Counted from the first letter of the stretch, positions 1 through 6,312 are shown. The stretch: 12,985 bases of DNA from Methanothermococcus okinawensis (GCA_015661585.1 DQVU01000146.1:1-12985), one strand, 5' to 3'. Numbers and translations are program-made. Notes: generated from the letters alone by a model not told the origin.

Positions 1-660
1 ACTCCTCTCTTTAAGGAAATCCCTAATAACTTCTTTAACTTTATACTTATACTTAGGATACACTGCAAAGGTTAGTGCAACTGAGACGCAGTTCTGGGTT
101 TTATTTGGATTCCCAGGGTATAGTTGCACTATGGTGTGATCCATGTAGTAGCCAAACCCCTTACTTTCAATATACTTACCTATCTCATGCGCTAATACCC
201 AGGTTGCCCCCTCCTCCTTTGTATCTGTGTCGTCTATACCTACCATCAACTTCTCCATCTTTGGAGTGATGACAATACCTCTACCAAGTTTTGAACCTCC
301 TCCCCTTTCCAGTATTACAGTGTCGATAACATTCTCAGCCCCTCTCCTCAACTCTATTCCTACCCCGCCCCCAGCCAATCCTGCATAGTGGATATGGACG
401 TTCTCCCCCTTTATAGAGACCTCTTCAATACCTGCTGCGGAAATTGAGGGCACTAAGTTTAACCTAGATTTCCCTATCTTTAATATAAAGTGGTGTTTAT
501 TACCCTCCCTCCATGCAGATATAACAAGGGGGGATGTCCTTCTGTACTGATATATCACCCACTGGGATCCGTTGGGACATGGGTGCTCCTCCACAAGTTC
601 GACGATTCCTAAACCCTCATCTACCATGGCAACTATCCTCTTATAGGATATATTTTCCAT
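1..660 (-). CDS. Methanogenesis marker protein 11-like, TiaS-related (partial, C-terminus beyond the window)
   Basis: The first 220 residues are present and the frame stays open to the left edge. The key motif is GIDDTDT at residues 141-147, followed by a segment around 175-195 (VQLYPGNPNKTQN). Both resemble the nucleotide-binding, kinase-like domain of TiaS, the archaeal enzyme that attaches agmatine to a tRNA-Ile anticodon cytidine. An N-terminal HPCPNGSQW block (26-34), a glycine-rich AGLAGGGVG (93-101) and RGGGSKLG (119-126) fit methanogenesis marker protein 11, a family found across methanogens with no proven reaction that I know of. The ATG at 660 follows AGTGAT, a fair ribosome binding site; an in-frame GTG at 669 is possible. 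The gene lies 10 bases after the coiled-coil gene, so the two are probably cotranscribed. The family call is from memory of motifs. An ATP-dependent activity is inferred. Confidence 0.75.
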   Translation of the reverse strand, partial: MENISYKRIVAMVDEGLGIVELVEEHPCPNGSQWVIYQYRRTSPLVISAWREGNKHHFILKIGKSRLNLVPSISAAGIEEVSIKGENVHIHYAGLAGGGVGIELRRGAENVIDTVILERGGGSKLGRGIVITPKMEKLMVGIDDTDTKEEGATWVLAHEIGKYIESKGFGYYMDHTIVQLYPGNPNKTQNCVSVALTFAVYPKYKYKVKEVIRDFLKERS

Positions 661-670
661 AATAATCACT

Positions 671-1123
671 TTAACCGTTGTCTTCTTTACTGGATTTTTT
701 TAACTTATATTCTAAAACCATCTCCTTTAATTTTTCTTCAACTTCTTTTAACTCCCTTTTAAGTTCTTCTATCTTGTAGTAGATATTCCATTTTAAGGAA
801 CTGTTTATATTTATAGATATACTTTTTAATTCCTCTATACATCTCTTCAAGTTATGGTAGTTTATTATTGTAATATACTCACTGTTATTCAACCTCTCCA
901 GCTGATTTTCAAGTTCCTTCACTAAATCTAAGTACCTCTTTAGTTCCCTACTTAAAAATTTCCCCTCCTCTATGGAGATACGTACCTCTGAGTTAGTATC
1001 TAAGTTCTCCAGAGTTTCCTCTAAGATATCTATCTCGTTATTGAGATCTATGTATCTTTTAAAGTACTCCTTTAATTTATCAATTTTTTCATAATCTTTA
1101 TCTTTTAGGATTATCAACTCCAC
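671..1123 (-). CDS. Unrecognised small coiled-coil protein, 150 residues
   Basis: I do not recognise a family. The protein is very rich in Glu, Lys, Leu and Ile, with heptad-like spacing over roughly residues 12-45, 60-80 and 112-142, suggesting an antiparallel helical hairpin or a coiled-coil dimer. It has one cysteine, no membrane segment, no signal peptide and a charged tail. The start is uncertain. GTG at 1123 is the only usual start codon in the open frame and has GAGGAG about 12 bases upstream, which is rather far. A stronger GGAGGAGG lies at 1158-1151 behind an ATG (1160) in another frame. A TATA-like TTTATATT near 1170-1163 would begin a transcript near 1142, which suits the GTG. It lies 147 bases after arcS and 10 bases before the marker 11-like gene, so it probably shares a transcript with the latter. 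It may be a scaffold or partner protein; no function can be assigned. Confidence 0.7.
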   Translation of the reverse strand: MELIILKDKDYEKIDKLKEYFKRYIDLNNEIDILEETLENLDTNSEVRISIEEGKFLSRELKRYLDLVKELENQLERLNNSEYITIINYHNLKRCIEELKSISININSSLKWNIYYKIEELKRELKEVEEKLKEMVLEYKLKKSSKEDNG

Positions 1124-1160
1124 AGTCTTTTTTATCTCCTCGATATTGATCCTCCTCCAT
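1098..1160 (-). other. Short overlapping reading frame, 20 codons
   Basis: An ATG at 1160 opens a 20-codon frame ending in TAA at 1098, overlapping the GTG start of the coiled-coil gene in a different frame. A TATATAAAA-like box near 1193-1186 could start a transcript almost at this ATG. It may be chance, a leader peptide, or the true gene start separated from the main frame by an indel. Evidence for translation is weak. Confidence 0.2.
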
Positions 1161-1270
1161 AGAAATATAAATTTAAGTTTTTATTTTATATATTTTTGTA
1201 GTTATTATTTTTATAATTATTTTTATTATTATTTATTTTATTATTATTTCATAGCTTTCAAAACAGAGGA

Positions 1271-2947
1271 TTAACTACCACCTACATGTCTAATATTCAC
1301 TAACTTCCCCTTTTTAGCCCTCTTCATCTCAGAGCCATTTAGAATAGCCCTCCCCACCCCAACTACTTCATCCTCGTAGATAATCACCACCTCATCCCTT
1401 ACAGAGATATTCTCATCACAGTCCTCAAATCCTGGGGGGAATAGAGCTCCCTTTTTAACCTTAAAATTAACCTCTACCCAGTTTACCTTTCCAAGTAACT
1501 TACCACCCTCGTAAGTTAAGACGTAGAGACCAGTCTCGGGATTTATAGAACATATCTGAATTAATTTGTTATCTTTTCTGATAAAGAACCTTTTAATATC
1601 TCCTTTAACTACCACATCGTCAGGAATGAAGTTCTTCCCAAATTGAAACTTTGAGAGTTCTTTATAGTGGTGAAGAGTTTGCATCCTCCTTAACTTTTTT
1701 AAATCCTTTTCTTTTATCTCACACTCTTCCTTTAATTCCCTAAGTGTATTTCTTAGAGTTTTTAGGGATTCTGAGGATGTTGGATCACCCTTAGATGTTG
1801 CTATAAGATCTCCGTACTTCTCACACGTATCCTTCAATATCTCCAGGTAATGATCAGGAAGATGGGCCAATATCTTTAGATGTTGGAACTTCTCCCTTCC
1901 CTTTTTTAATAGGTTATCTAACTCCCTGTTGATAAACTCTATCTCCTCTAAGGACCACCTACCTGTAACGGGAATGTCGTAATTTACCACGCCTTCAAGA
2001 GCCCTGGGGACCACACCGTAGGGGGATGTAATAATAATCTCCTCAACTGGAAACCCTGCAGATCTTATTGCATTTATGAAATAACTGTGAGATTTAGATC
2101 GTGAGTAAGGTTTCTTAGAGGAGCAAGGTAGTAGAACTATGGTATCTGTAAATAACTCGTAGTTTCTCGCCCTCTCTATGTATTTTTTTACTTCAGGTAT
2201 CTCAGTCTCATCTATTGTGACGATTATCTTCTTCCCCTTTGACAGTGGAATATTCCTTAAGTCTGGTTCATATCTCCTGTAGTTTGCCCGTAGATAGGGA
2301 TCTGATACTGTAGTCTCCTCAACGAGATTCCTGAGGATTCCCTCCCTTATACAGTACCTTACCTCCATCAGTACCTGGGAGATAACCTCTATGTTGTGGT
2401 TTATTACTTCCTCTTTATCTTTATTTGTTAATATCATTCTGTTCTTTGTAAAGTAGTAGCCAAGGGATCCGTAGTAGTAGGCGGAGGAGTAATCGAAGTA
2501 ATCTACACCGAGATATACCAGTAGGGGTATCTCCCAAGGTAGTGCTGTGGGGAAGTATATGGCACTGTTTGGAGATATGGATGTTCTTATCTTCTGTAGC
2601 AACTGTACTAATTCTTTTCTCTTTATAAGTCTTCTACCATCCCCTATTATCACTAAATCAGGACTGTCTTTTAATATACTGTCTAGCATATCTAGGTGTT
2701 TCCCCACATTGACTATAAGATATTTAAGGGTGTAATCCTCCAATTCAAGGGTACCATAGAGTTTATCCCTGTTTATACTTAATAGATGTTCTGCTACCTC
2801 TCTTGGAGTATCAAAGGGTATCTTTAAGAGAGGGGATTTAATATTTTTCAGTATATCACTGTCTATTATCTTTGGAGTATATTCACCATCTCTTCTATAA
2901 CTCTCTTTACATATCCTACCTATGTCGTAGTGGATAGGTTCCAACAT
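1271..2947 (-). CDS. arcS: Archaeosine synthase subunit alpha (ArcS, also called TgtA2)
   Basis: This enzyme acts on tRNA carrying preQ0 at position 15 of the D-loop, in the route to archaeosine. Later work on the family describes lysine transfer to preQ0, with a radical SAM partner completing the conversion. The 558 residues show an N-terminal TGT-like barrel domain (about 1-230), a central domain with the hallmark PCSSKKPYSRSKSH (274-287), a charged linker (395-430) and a C-terminal PUA RNA-binding domain (about 490-557, VGRAILNGSEM). The length matches full-length methanococcal forms. The ATG at 2947 has GTGAT four bases upstream. A TATA-like TTATAAATA at 3008-3000, inside a dispersed repeat, lies about 55 bases before the start. 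The gene is divergent from the TraB-family gene. The archaeosine partner genes are not in the window. Confidence 0.93.
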   Translation of the reverse strand: MLEPIHYDIGRICKESYRRDGEYTPKIIDSDILKNIKSPLLKIPFDTPREVAEHLLSINRDKLYGTLELEDYTLKYLIVNVGKHLDMLDSILKDSPDLVIIGDGRRLIKRKELVQLLQKIRTSISPNSAIYFPTALPWEIPLLVYLGVDYFDYSSAYYYGSLGYYFTKNRMILTNKDKEEVINHNIEVISQVLMEVRYCIREGILRNLVEETTVSDPYLRANYRRYEPDLRNIPLSKGKKIIVTIDETEIPEVKKYIERARNYELFTDTIVLLPCSSKKPYSRSKSHSYFINAIRSAGFPVEEIIITSPYGVVPRALEGVVNYDIPVTGRWSLEEIEFINRELDNLLKKGREKFQHLKILAHLPDHYLEILKDTCEKYGDLIATSKGDPTSSESLKTLRNTLRELKEECEIKEKDLKKLRRMQTLHHYKELSKFQFGKNFIPDDVVVKGDIKRFFIRKDNKLIQICSINPETGLYVLTYEGGKLLGKVNWVEVNFKVKKGALFPPGFEDCDENISVRDEVVIIYEDEVVGVGRAILNGSEMKRAKKGKLVNIRHVGGS

Positions 2948-2999
2948 GTTATCACAGTGTAACTTATAAGGATATGGATAATATAATACTTAACAAAAC

Positions 3000-3008
3000 T
3001 ATTTATAA
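3000..3008 (-). promoter_or_regulatory. Probable arcS TATA box inside a dispersed repeat
   Basis: On the minus strand the sequence reads GGGGTTATAAATAG. The TTATAAATA fits an archaeal TATA box and would start a transcript near 2980, giving a leader of about 33 bases before the arcS ATG. A second AT-rich box (TTATATTAT, near 2986-2978) is an alternative. Confidence 0.45.
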
Positions 3009-3160
3009 CCCCACTTCCAATCAAAAAACGATAAAATTAATAATTTATAAAAATAATAAAAAAATAGAAAATTTTGAGATATTTAATGATTTTAATTTTT
3101 AATTATTATTCTTTATCATTCTTTTAATCACTACTTTAATGGGAACTGAGATTAATTATA
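3003..3160. repeat. Inverted repeat pair; possible remnant miniature mobile element
   Basis: The left end, read on the minus strand, is TTTGATTGGAAGTGGGG followed by TTATAA. The right end, read on the plus strand, is CTTTAATGGGAACTGAG followed by a short spacer and TTATAA. The ends are imperfect inverted repeats facing outward around about 105 bases of AT-rich DNA. The same motif recurs at 5616-5633, 6119-6136, 8794-8817, 8838-8852, 9151-9170 and 10274-10302. The 158-base size and repeat ends resemble a decayed miniature inverted-repeat element, but no target duplication is clear and no transposase is present. Confidence 0.45.
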
Positions 3161-3182
3161 ACGACCATCAATAAAAAAATAA

Positions 3183-3232
3183 AAAAAAAGAATGGTTAGA
3201 ATCAAAAATGAAAAAATTTCAAGATTGTTAAA
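3183..3232 (-). repeat. Degenerate dispersed repeat, CRATCTTGARATTTTTTC type
   Basis: On the minus strand the start reads CAATCTTGAAATTTTTTC. It aligns with CGATCTTGAGATTTTTTC at 10596-10613, and the resemblance runs on through a GATTYTAA block. A weaker relative is at 3072-3110 on the plus strand. AT-richness makes the outer limits uncertain. Confidence 0.35.
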
Positions 3233-3254
3233 CACATAAAAGAGTAGATCTTAC

Positions 3255-3300
3255 TGTTATTTTTTGGAGTATCCTAAGCACTGGAATAGGGGAAGGAGTT
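3255..3300 (+). repeat. GGAGTA...GCACTG repeat, copy 1
   Basis: TTGGAGTATCCTAAGCACTG (3264-3283) aligns with CTGGAGTACACCGAGCACTG at 3488-3506, about 220 bases downstream in the same orientation, with similar flanks on both sides. It is less AT-rich than its surroundings. On the reverse strand its CAGTGCTTAGGA part also resembles the AGTGTTCAGGAAA motif at 5782, 9054 and 10407. Confidence 0.45.
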
Positions 3301-3377
3301 TAATTTTTCATACTCTCTATTTTCTATTATTTTATTATTTTTATTTTATAGCAATAAACTAAACTTTTTAAATTTAG

Positions 3378-3570
3378 CAACAACCTTGGGATCTTGAATA
3401 AAAATAATAATAAAAAGAATAATTAAAATAAAAAAAATAAAAAATCCTAAAAAATATCTGAAAAAAGTAAAATAAGCTCTTATTTCCTGGAGTACACCGA
3501 GCACTGAAAAACAGGACAGGATTTCTGTTAATCCTTCTTCTTGAGGAGTTTCCTATTTTTTTATTCTTGT
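3378..3570 (+). repeat. Long dispersed module, copy 1, ending in hairpin and T-tract
   Basis: The module begins with a CAACAACC block and TTGAATAAAAA, passes through AAAAAATAAAAAATC, a GAAAAAAGTAAAA block and the second GGAGTA...GCACTG copy, and ends with ATTTCTGTTAATCCTTCTTC. It is collinear with 5857-6035, where the middle GGAGTA part is deleted, and its right half matches 5654-5762. The right end holds AGGATT-TCTGTT-AATCCT (3518-3535), a perfect 6-base stem, then CTTC-TTGA-GGAG (3537-3548), then a T-rich tract. It could end a plus-strand transcript. No coding frame is supported. Confidence 0.5.
3518..3562 (+). terminator. Hairpin plus T-rich tract inside the repeat module
   Basis: Two adjacent hairpins (stems 3518-3523/3530-3535 and 3537-3540/3545-3548) are followed by TTTCCTATTTTTTTATT. 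Archaeal termination relies mainly on T-rich tracts. It lies between divergent genes, so it would serve a non-coding plus-strand RNA or be only a property of the repeat. Confidence 0.3.
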
Positions 3571-3637
3571 TATTATTTTTAATATATTTATATAGACTAC
3601 AATTATTTAGTAGTTTAAAAAATACTATAGTGACTAT

Positions 3638-3695
3638 AATTATAAATATTTAAATTATTATAAATCTTGATAAGTTAAATATTTTCCCCTGGTGA
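3638..3695 (+). promoter_or_regulatory. Promoter and ribosome binding site of the TraB-family gene
   Basis: TATA-like boxes occur at 3641-3650 (TATAAATATT) and 3658-3665 (TTATAAAT). The second would start a transcript about 12 bases before the ATG, leaving just CCCCTGGTGAAATA as leader. GGTGA at 3691-3695 is a good archaeal ribosome binding site, four bases before the ATG at 3700. Confidence 0.5.
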
Positions 3696-3699
3696 AATA

Positions 3700-4869
3700 A
3701 TGCACCATATCACGATAAACAACGGAAACAACAACTGTGATATTTATATCTTAGGTACAGCTCATGTTTCAGAGGACAGTATAAGGGAGGTAGAGGAGGT
3801 TATAAATGAGATAGATCCTGACCTAATAGCAGTTGAGTTGGACAGTGAGCGGTTTCTCGCCCTTATAAATGAAGAGAAGGGGAATAATCTAAAGGATGCG
3901 AATATATGGGAGGTACTAAAAAGTGGAGATATTGGGTTATTTTTATTTCATACAATTCTTGCAAGTTTTCAGAGGGAGATAGGGGAAAAATTCAACATCA
4001 AACCTGGTAGTGAGATGAAAAGAGCTATAGAGTTAGCTAAATTGTACAAGAAACCTCTATATCTGATAGATAGACCTATAGAGATTACACTGAGACGTGC
4101 ATTGGACACTATGCCCCTAAAGGAGAAGTTGGAGTTATTCTATCAGTTATTTGAAGATGGTGATGTTAGAGAGTTAGATAGGAGGTCTATAAGGGAAATG
4201 GTAGATAACGCCCAGGAGTTAGTTGAGATATTGAAGGATCTATCACCTACCCTCTACAGGGTTTTTGTGGATGAGAGGGATAAATACATGGCAAAGAACA
4301 TCTTTGATACCAGCATTGGAAGGGAGAAGATACTTGTTGTAGTTGGGGCAGGTCATGTTAAGGGAATAGTAGATTATCTGAAAAAACTTGAGAGGGGAGA
4401 AATAGAGATCGATCTCAATGAACTTATGGAGGTAAAAAGAGGGAGAAATTATTTAAAAATAGTATTTTCAGTGGTTTTAATTGGAATCATACTTTATGGG
4501 ATATACTCACTCTCTTCCAATCCTGAGATGTTGAAAAAACTTACTATAGACTGGATACTGATAAATGGTACATTATCTGCATTGGGGGCGATCCTTGCAA
4601 GGGGTAAGTTACCCTCTGTTATCTCGGCATTCCTTGTGGCACCCATCACCTCCCTGATACCTGTTATTGGAGCAGGTTATATCGTGGGATTGGTGGAGTT
4701 GAAGTGTAGGGGTATAACCCAGGAGGACATCCAACACCTATTTAAATGTGATAGGTTGAGGGAGTTGATAGATAATAACCTTATGAGGGTATTGATGGTG
4801 GCAGCTTTCTCCAGTCTTGGAAGTGCAATAGGTACTTTTTACTTTATACCTAAGTTCTTAGGACTCTGA
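3700..4869 (+). CDS. TraB/PrgY-family membrane protein
   Basis: The 389-residue protein has the TraB domain at about 10-230, with GTAHVS (19-24), VELDSERF (45-52) and VVGAGHVKGI (214-223); the conserved His, Glu and Arg of these motifs resemble the TIKI/EreA-like fold, in some members metal-binding. The C-terminal part has hydrophobic segments at about 252-270, 284-300, 305-332 and 362-385, so the TraB domain is probably membrane-anchored; which side it faces is not evident. The family is named after enterococcal pheromone-shutdown proteins, but that role cannot hold in a methanogen. Archaeal homologues have no established function known to me, and a protease-like or hydrolase activity would be inference. 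The ATG is supported by GGTGA at 3691. The 3' end overlaps aroD by 12 bases on the opposite strand. Confidence 0.88.
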   Translation: MHHITINNGNNNCDIYILGTAHVSEDSIREVEEVINEIDPDLIAVELDSERFLALINEEKGNNLKDANIWEVLKSGDIGLFLFHTILASFQREIGEKFNIKPGSEMKRAIELAKLYKKPLYLIDRPIEITLRRALDTMPLKEKLELFYQLFEDGDVRELDRRSIREMVDNAQELVEILKDLSPTLYRVFVDERDKYMAKNIFDTSIGREKILVVVGAGHVKGIVDYLKKLERGEIEIDLNELMEVKRGRNYLKIVFSVVLIGIILYGIYSLSSNPEMLKKLTIDWILINGTLSALGAILARGKLPSVISAFLVAPITSLIPVIGAGYIVGLVELKCRGITQEDIQHLFKCDRLRELIDNNLMRVLMVAAFSSLGSAIGTFYFIPKFLGL

Positions 4870-5520
4870 GATAAGTCTGTATATCTCCTTTAACTTCCCT
4901 ACATCAATCTGTCCAGGTGCAGAGGATTTACCCCCCATAGAGGCAAAGGTCAATATACTTCCAAAGTAGGTTCCCAGTATCCTTGTTAATTTACCCTTTT
5001 TTCCCATCCCTATACCTATTACCCTTCCTTCAAACTCCTGTATAGCCATTAAAATATTTAAAATATCTCTTTTGTTATTAACCATGGTGGCAAATTTACC
5101 AATATCCCCTATTTGGAGTTCTTTATTTACAATGTCTAAGAGTTTATTGTAGGAAGGAGTTTCTTTAAAGTTGTGGTAGGATATGATAATCTTAGTCTTT
5201 GAGCCTACGTCATCTCTAAAATCAGTAAGTTCCCTGTTCCTTTTTTCTTTTAACTCTACATCTATATATCTTACATTGTTTTCAATAGCTACCTTGTATA
5301 ACTCTATCCTCCTATCGTAACTACCTCTGTATCTCCCCCCTTCCCAATGAGCCCTTATTGTGATAATGGAGGGATATTTAACCATCTCTACAATATCCTC
5401 CTCCTTGATTTCCTTTAAGTAATCCACTCTAAATTCCACGATATCTGCAACTTCTAAGGCCCTCTCGGCACTGATAATAGCCTTTTCTACACTCTCCTCC
5501 ACTATTGGGACACATATCAT
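4858..5520 (-). CDS. aroD: 3-dehydroquinate dehydratase, type I (AroD)
   Basis: It converts 3-dehydroquinate to 3-dehydroshikimate in aromatic amino acid synthesis, through a Schiff base in a TIM barrel. With the start at 5520 the protein is 220 residues, the usual archaeal type I size. Visible residues are EFRVD (29-33, substrate-binding Glu and Arg), the catalytic His in ISYHNF (H116), the Schiff-base Lys in GDIGKFATM (K142) and a C-terminal SAPGQIDVG lid (200-208). The open frame continues upstream to 5667, but those 49 residues lie in repeat DNA and are unlike the family, so MICVPIVEES is the better start. GGGAT lies just before this ATG, and AATATAATA at 5550-5542 would put the transcript start close to the ATG, so a very short leader or none is likely. 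It converges with and overlaps the TraB-family gene. Confidence 0.93.
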   Translation of the reverse strand: MICVPIVEESVEKAIISAERALEVADIVEFRVDYLKEIKEEDIVEMVKYPSIITIRAHWEGGRYRGSYDRRIELYKVAIENNVRYIDVELKEKRNRELTDFRDDVGSKTKIIISYHNFKETPSYNKLLDIVNKELQIGDIGKFATMVNNKRDILNILMAIQEFEGRVIGIGMGKKGKLTRILGTYFGSILTFASMGGKSSAPGQIDVGKLKEIYRLISES

Positions 5521-5591
5521 ATTTATCCCTTTATTTTTATGTATTATATTCTTAGCTCCCATTAAAAAAATCCTTATTAAAATAATTATAG

Positions 5592-5601
5592 TATGCGCAT
5601 A
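5592..5601. promoter_or_regulatory. Perfect palindrome TATGCGCATA upstream of aroD
   Basis: A 10-base perfect palindrome with a GCGC centre stands out in very AT-rich DNA. It lies about 70 bases before the aroD ATG and 40-50 bases before the likely aroD TATA box. It may be a regulator site; nothing else shows which protein would bind. Confidence 0.25.
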
Positions 5602-5615
5602 AACATTTTTTAAAC

Positions 5616-5633
5616 TACCCGTTCTCATCAAAA
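5616..5633 (-). repeat. TTTGATGGGAAC-type motif, minus copy
   Basis: On the minus strand it reads TTTTTGATGAGAACGGGT. It matches the recurring motif at about 13 of 16 core positions, and AAAATTTT-like flanks are shared with the copy at 8838-8852. It faces the plus copy at 6119-6136 (CACTTGATGGGACTAAG), repeating the outward inverted arrangement seen at 3003-3160. Confidence 0.35.
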
Positions 5634-5653
5634 ATTTTATGAAAATTATAGTC

Positions 5654-5762
5654 AAGTGAAAAAGCAAAATAATCTCTTATCTTCTGGGCTAGACTAATAA
5701 TAGATATTGGAGAGATAGAATAGAATTTCTGAAATCTTTTTCTTAAGAGTTTTTTACTTTTC
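5654..5762 (+). repeat. Hairpin/T-tract module, second copy (right half)
   Basis: AAGTGAAAAAGCAAAATAAT, then CTCTTATCTTCTGGGCTAG, aligns with 3459-3495. After a diverged middle, GAATTTCTGAAATCTTTTTC, TTAAGAG and a long T-rich tract align with 3520-3566. The small stem is weakened here (CTTAAG). The copy lies just beyond the extended aroD frame, which argues that the extension is not coding. Confidence 0.45.
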
Positions 5763-5769
5763 TGTTATC

Positions 5770-5830
5770 TCTCATCATATTTTAGTGTTCAGAAAACATC
5801 CTGAGATATGGAGTATGGTATATAATTTTA
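5770..5830 (+). repeat. AGTGTTCAGGAAA repeat, copy 1
   Basis: CTCATCATATTTTAGTGTTC, then AGAAAACATCCTGAGATATGG, aligns over about 50 bases with 9043-9090, and its core with the minus strand of 10389-10409. The shared core is YAGTGTTCAGRAAAYATC followed by TGAGAT. Confidence 0.45.
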
Positions 5831-5856
5831 TTATAGTCGGTAACAAAATTACTAAA

Positions 5857-6035
5857 CAACAACCATTTAGGATTTTGAATAAAAAATAATAACTATAAAA
5901 GTAAATATCAAAAAATAAAAAATCTTAAAACAATAACCTAAATAAAAGGAATAAACACGAGTGAAAAAGTAAAAGTATGATTTCTGTTAACCTTTCTTCT
6001 TAGAAGTTTTTCCTCTTTTTATTTATAGTTTTTTA
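5857..6035 (+). repeat. Hairpin/T-tract module, third copy (middle deleted)
   Basis: It is collinear with 3378-3570: CAACAACC, GGAT, TTGAATAAAAAATAATAA, AAAAAATAAAAAATCTTAAAA, GTGAAAAAGTAAAA, then ATTTCTGTTAACC and TTTCTTCTTAGAAG. The GGAGTA...GCACTG block is missing. The right-end stem is a perfect CTTCT-T-AGAAG (5996-6006), followed by TTTTTCCTCTTTTT. The stem is kept or improved although its sequence differs from the 3537-3548 copy. Confidence 0.45.
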
Positions 6036-6175
6036 CTATTTTATACTCATTATTTTAATAATTATAATTAATAGTTCAAAAAGTTTATGTGCTTAATTAT
6101 ATTTTTTATTTTATAATTCCACTTGATGGGACTAAGTAAAAAAATAAAAAGAGAGAAAACTACCCTTTATCCCTT

Positions 6176-6250
6176 TTCCAGAATGTCTTTGAGACCTTGA
6201 AATATTGAATCTCAATCTATTATTTTTATCGAGATCCTCGATGGATGGTG
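6176..6250. ncRNA. Candidate small structured RNA (two hairpins)
   Basis: This stretch is clearly richer in G and C than its surroundings. It has TTGAGA/TCTCAA arms at 6189-6194 and 6210-6215 (15-base loop) and a perfect ATCGAG-ATC-CTCGAT hairpin at 6228-6242. Such islands in AT-rich hyperthermophile genomes are often RNA genes. The strand is unclear, and it could instead be part of the 3' region of the gap transcript. No known RNA family is recognised. Confidence 0.3.
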
Positions 6251-6290
6251 TTTATTATAAATAAATTTGTTTTACACCTATAAAGTTAAT

Positions 6291-6312
6291 TAATATAAAA
6301 AGAGAAATTTTA
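6291..6312 (-). terminator. Possible transcription end of gap
   Basis: On the minus strand, about 18-40 bases after the gap stop codon, the sequence reads AAAATTTCTCTTTTTATATT, a T-rich stretch of the kind that ends archaeal transcripts. There is no clear hairpin. Confidence 0.35.

Larger units (their letters stand above)
2948..3699. other. 752-base intergenic region between divergent arcS and traB-like genes
   Basis: There is no credible reading frame. The region is extremely AT-rich and holds copies of several degenerate repeats, listed separately: an inverted pair of the TTTGATGGGAACTGAG motif (3003-3160), a minus-oriented CAATCTTGAAAT-type repeat (3183-3232), a GGAGTA/GCACTG block (3255-3300), and a longer module (3378-3570) ending in a hairpin and T-rich tract. 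The last 60 bases hold the TraB-family promoter. Confidence 0.7.

Noticed and set aside
75..269. 64-codon plus-strand frame at the left end
   Set aside because: It is antisense to the marker 11-like gene, whose GIDDTDT motif falls in the same DNA.
2948..3699. Possible CRISPR array in the repeat-rich gap
   Set aside because: Repeats are degenerate, few, in both orientations and without regular spacers.
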